From: a virus
IMG/VR virus record: IMGVR_UViG_3300031977_002878
Location: 1-29,673 of that record
Direction: 5' to 3' (one strand)
Length of the DNA: 29,673 nt
This document shows, one piece after another, positions 28,456-29,673 of the stretch (position 1 is its first letter; the number at the start of each line of letters is the position of its first letter). Made by a program: the position numbers and the translations under genes. The notes below the pieces were generated by a model. That model was not told the origin of the DNA and ran no database searches. It was given only the letters and a program-made list of their open reading frames with translations.

Positions 28456-28621
28456 GCCCGGAAGCCCCGCCTTCTCGGCATGGCTGGACATGAACCGCCA
28501 AAAGCAACGCGCATACTCCCGTCGCCGCGCCATATGGAACCGCAAGATAGGCCGACCATTCTCGTGCGAGCTGGACATAGAGCCAGGGTCAATCGATGGC
28601 GGGTTCGACGGGGACGGCTAG
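28439..28621 (+). CDS. Small basic hypothetical protein
   Basis: This encodes 60 residues from TTG 28439, with GGAGG 5 bases upstream. The N-terminal part is basic (PKPPKPGSPAFSAWLDMNRQ, then AYSRRRAIWNRK); the C-terminal part is acidic and Gly-rich. The start lies in the second copy of the 27-bp repeat. Its TAG shares CTAG with the leftward gene that follows. No family is recognised. Confidence 0.55.
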   Translation: MPKPPKPGSPAFSAWLDMNRQKQRAYSRRRAIWNRKIGRPFSCELDIEPGSIDGGFDGDG

Positions 28622-28905
28622 GCGAGCATTGCAGCGGCGCGCTTGCCCGCGTCGGTCAAGGTGAAGGTCGTAACCGTTCCCCACTGGATAGGGGACAGGC
28701 GCTTGTATTCGTCGCGCTTGGTCATCAGGCCGTCCATTTCGAGGGCGTAGAGCGCGTAGCCCGGCGTCCCCGGCGCTACGTTGCTGTAGTCCATAAGGCA
28801 GCCGCCGCCGTTAAGCAGCGCCGCCTCCTTCATGGCCCCCTCACGAACGGCTGGCGACTCCTTAGCCTCCGGGGCCGGTTTGGCTCGCTTGAACATTCGC
28901 AGCAT
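28618..28905 (-). CDS. Leftward hypothetical, third gene of right-end operon
   Basis: This encodes 95 residues from ATG 28905-28903, sharing a base with the previous stop (TGATG); GTG 28908 is also possible. A basic N terminus (MFKRAKPAPEAKE) is followed by helices and a C-terminal segment ALEMDGLMTKRDEYKRLS...FTLTDAGKRAAAML that looks like a winged helix. It may be a small DNA-binding protein. GGAAGGA lies upstream. Confidence 0.65.
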   Translation of the reverse strand: MLRMFKRAKPAPEAKESPAVREGAMKEAALLNGGGCLMDYSNVAPGTPGYALYALEMDGLMTKRDEYKRLSPIQWGTVTTFTLTDAGKRAAAMLA

Positions 28906-29159
28906 CACCCATCCTTCCGTTTAGCGTTATCCGGTCCTGCCGGTTCCAGTGTCTTGCCCTTTAGGGGCTTGGCGAGGGCGTGTTTTCGGAGCGCGGGCGT
29001 CAGGCCCAAAACCGTCACGATTGCCCGCTGCGCCGGTCCCGGTGGCCCGTCCTTGGCGTAGTTCTTGCCGGTCTTTTCAGACACCCCTAGCCACCGGCCT
29101 GCCGCATTGATCGACAGGCCGAGGGCTTCAAGGGCGGCGCGGTATTCGTCAGCGGTCAT
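28905..29159 (-). CDS. Leftward helix-turn-helix protein
   Basis: This encodes 84 residues from ATG 29159-29157 with GGAG upstream; an in-frame start at 29171 is less likely. Residues about 6-48 have LEALGLSINAAGRWLGVSEKTGKNYAKDG, here shown as LSINAAGRWLGVSEKT, a compact helix-turn-helix. The C terminus is basic (KPLKGKTLEP, then AKRKDG). It is probably a regulator, in an operon with its own promoter. Confidence 0.75.
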   Translation of the reverse strand: MTADEYRAALEALGLSINAAGRWLGVSEKTGKNYAKDGPPGPAQRAIVTVLGLTPALRKHALAKPLKGKTLEPAGPDNAKRKDG

Positions 29160-29383
29160 GCGGCTCCGCACATTGCAGCGGAGGCGCGCACCGCAGGCGC
29201 GTCATCCGAGTAGGTCCGCATCCAAAGCTGGAGGACGGCGGAGGCTCGGCGGCGGTCGTAGTCGAAGGCCCGCTCAAGGTAAGCACCAGCGCCGAACATA
29301 TTGGTCTCCCCGCTTTCGCGAAGGCCGTCCAGATAGTCGAAGGCGGTTTCCAGTTCTTCGGCGGTGTAAGTGGCCTCGGTCAT
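29156..29383 (-). CDS. Leftward hypothetical, first gene of right-end operon
   Basis: This encodes 75 residues from ATG 29383-29381 with GGGAGAA upstream; a longer frame to 29461 would include the promoter. The protein is acidic and helical (AEELETAFDYLDGLRESGE, then YLERAFDYDRRRASAVLQLW). No family is recognised. It overlaps the HTH gene by 4 bases. Confidence 0.65.
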   Translation of the reverse strand: MTEATYTAEELETAFDYLDGLRESGETNMFGAGAYLERAFDYDRRRASAVLQLWMRTYSDDAPAVRASAAMCGAA

Positions 29384-29432
29384 CTGTCTGTTCTCCCGGC
29401 CCGGTGCCTGATTGCCCCTTGGCCATGAACAG

Positions 29433-29461
29433 AGACTAGGGCAGATATTACACCGGGTCAA
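29433..29461 (-). promoter_or_regulatory. Promoter of right-end leftward operon
   Basis: On the minus strand -35 TTGACC (29461-29456), a 17-base spacer and -10 TAGTCT (29438-29433) precede the three leftward genes. No GTTAC-type operator overlaps it, so it may be active in the lysogen. Confidence 0.5.
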
Positions 29462-29593
29462 GCGGAAAAGGGTTTACAGTCTGCCCCCCGGCGGAACGCC
29501 TCGTGAACGTATTGTGGTGGAAATTGTGGGGGGCACGGTCCCGCGACCATCCCGACGTTCCCCGCCCGTTCCGGTTTTGGCTAAACTCTCGGC

Positions 29594-29622
29594 TTGCTCT
29601 TTCAAGGCTCAAACCCTTATGT
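29594..29622 (+). promoter_or_regulatory. Promoter of tRNA-Leu
   Basis: TTGCTC (29594-29599), a 17-base spacer and TTATGT (29617-29622) lie just before the tRNA. Initiation would be a few bases ahead of position 29632. The 130 bases between 29462 and 29593 hold no gene that I can support. Confidence 0.45.
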
Positions 29623-29631
29623 GGCCTAGTT

Positions 29632-29673
29632 GCGGATGTGGCGGAACTGGTAGACGCACTGGATTTAGGTTCC
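29632..29673 (+). tRNA. tRNA-Leu(UAG), 5' part, cut by window end
   Basis: Acceptor GCGGATG, then TG, a D-arm with GGTAGACGC and an anticodon loop TTTAGGT give anticodon UAG. The sequence resembles bacterial tRNA-Leu(UAG) closely up to the window end. The 5' side faces the phage genes and the variable arm onward is missing. It may be a host gene flanking the prophage or a phage-borne tRNA. Confidence 0.85.

Noticed and set aside
7856-29536. A shared 12-mer TGTGGGGGGCAC at 7856-7867 and 29525-29536, possibly an integrase arm site
   Set aside because: Twelve-base matches are expected many times by chance in 30 kb, and no integrase or core site is near either copy.
1-29673. CRISPR array, insertion sequence or transposase
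   Set aside because: No regularly spaced repeats and no transposase motifs were seen anywhere in the window.

Overview
The window is almost entirely a temperate, tailed-phage genome (prophage or phage contig) from a high-GC host. Dense genes joined by 4-base ATGA/GTGA overlaps, alphaproteobacterial-looking phage families and GC-rich codon use suggest an alphaproteobacterium, possibly Caulobacterales. The taxonomy is inference. The virion genes read as a podovirus of P22-like plan: PBSX-type terminase, P22-type portal, scaffold, a DUF4043/N4-gp56-type coat, a gp10-like tail hub, ejection proteins and a tailspike.

Layout. 1-1346 is a leftward early operon of small unknown genes that runs off the left edge. 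1347-2118 is the lysis/lysogeny switch: leftward promoter PL, a leftward HTH repressor, and a rightward Cro-like gene. PL and PR carry matching 15-bp operators in mirrored pairs. 2120-2762 holds two leftward genes, one ending in an intrinsic terminator. 2789-7854 is a rightward replication operon with a HTH protein, several small genes, RusA resolvase, a DnaA domain-IV protein, an O-like initiator with internal 11-bp iterons (a likely origin), a possible helicase-loader-like protein and accessory genes. 7855-8348 is non-coding and lies just before the packaging genes.

8349-24729 is the late region: short peptides, terminase small and large subunits, portal, scaffold, coat, a small head protein between two terminators, head-tail and tail-hub proteins, a tail protein, a GNAT/DUF2824-like protein, three ejection proteins (one with an M15 peptidase domain) and a beta-helix tailspike. 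A leftward sugar O-acyltransferase (24726-25355) lies tail-to-tail with the tailspike and probably alters host surface sugar.

25507-27283 is the lysis cassette: TM/coiled-coil protein, holin-like protein, M15 endolysin, a one-TM peptide and nested inner/outer spanins. 27284-28621 carries a metallophosphoesterase and a small basic protein, with a near-perfect 27-bp repeat at their junction. 28618-29383 is a leftward three-gene operon with its own promoter. The window ends in the 5' half of a tRNA-Leu(UAG). No integrase is visible; the leftward operon suggests it could lie beyond the left edge.
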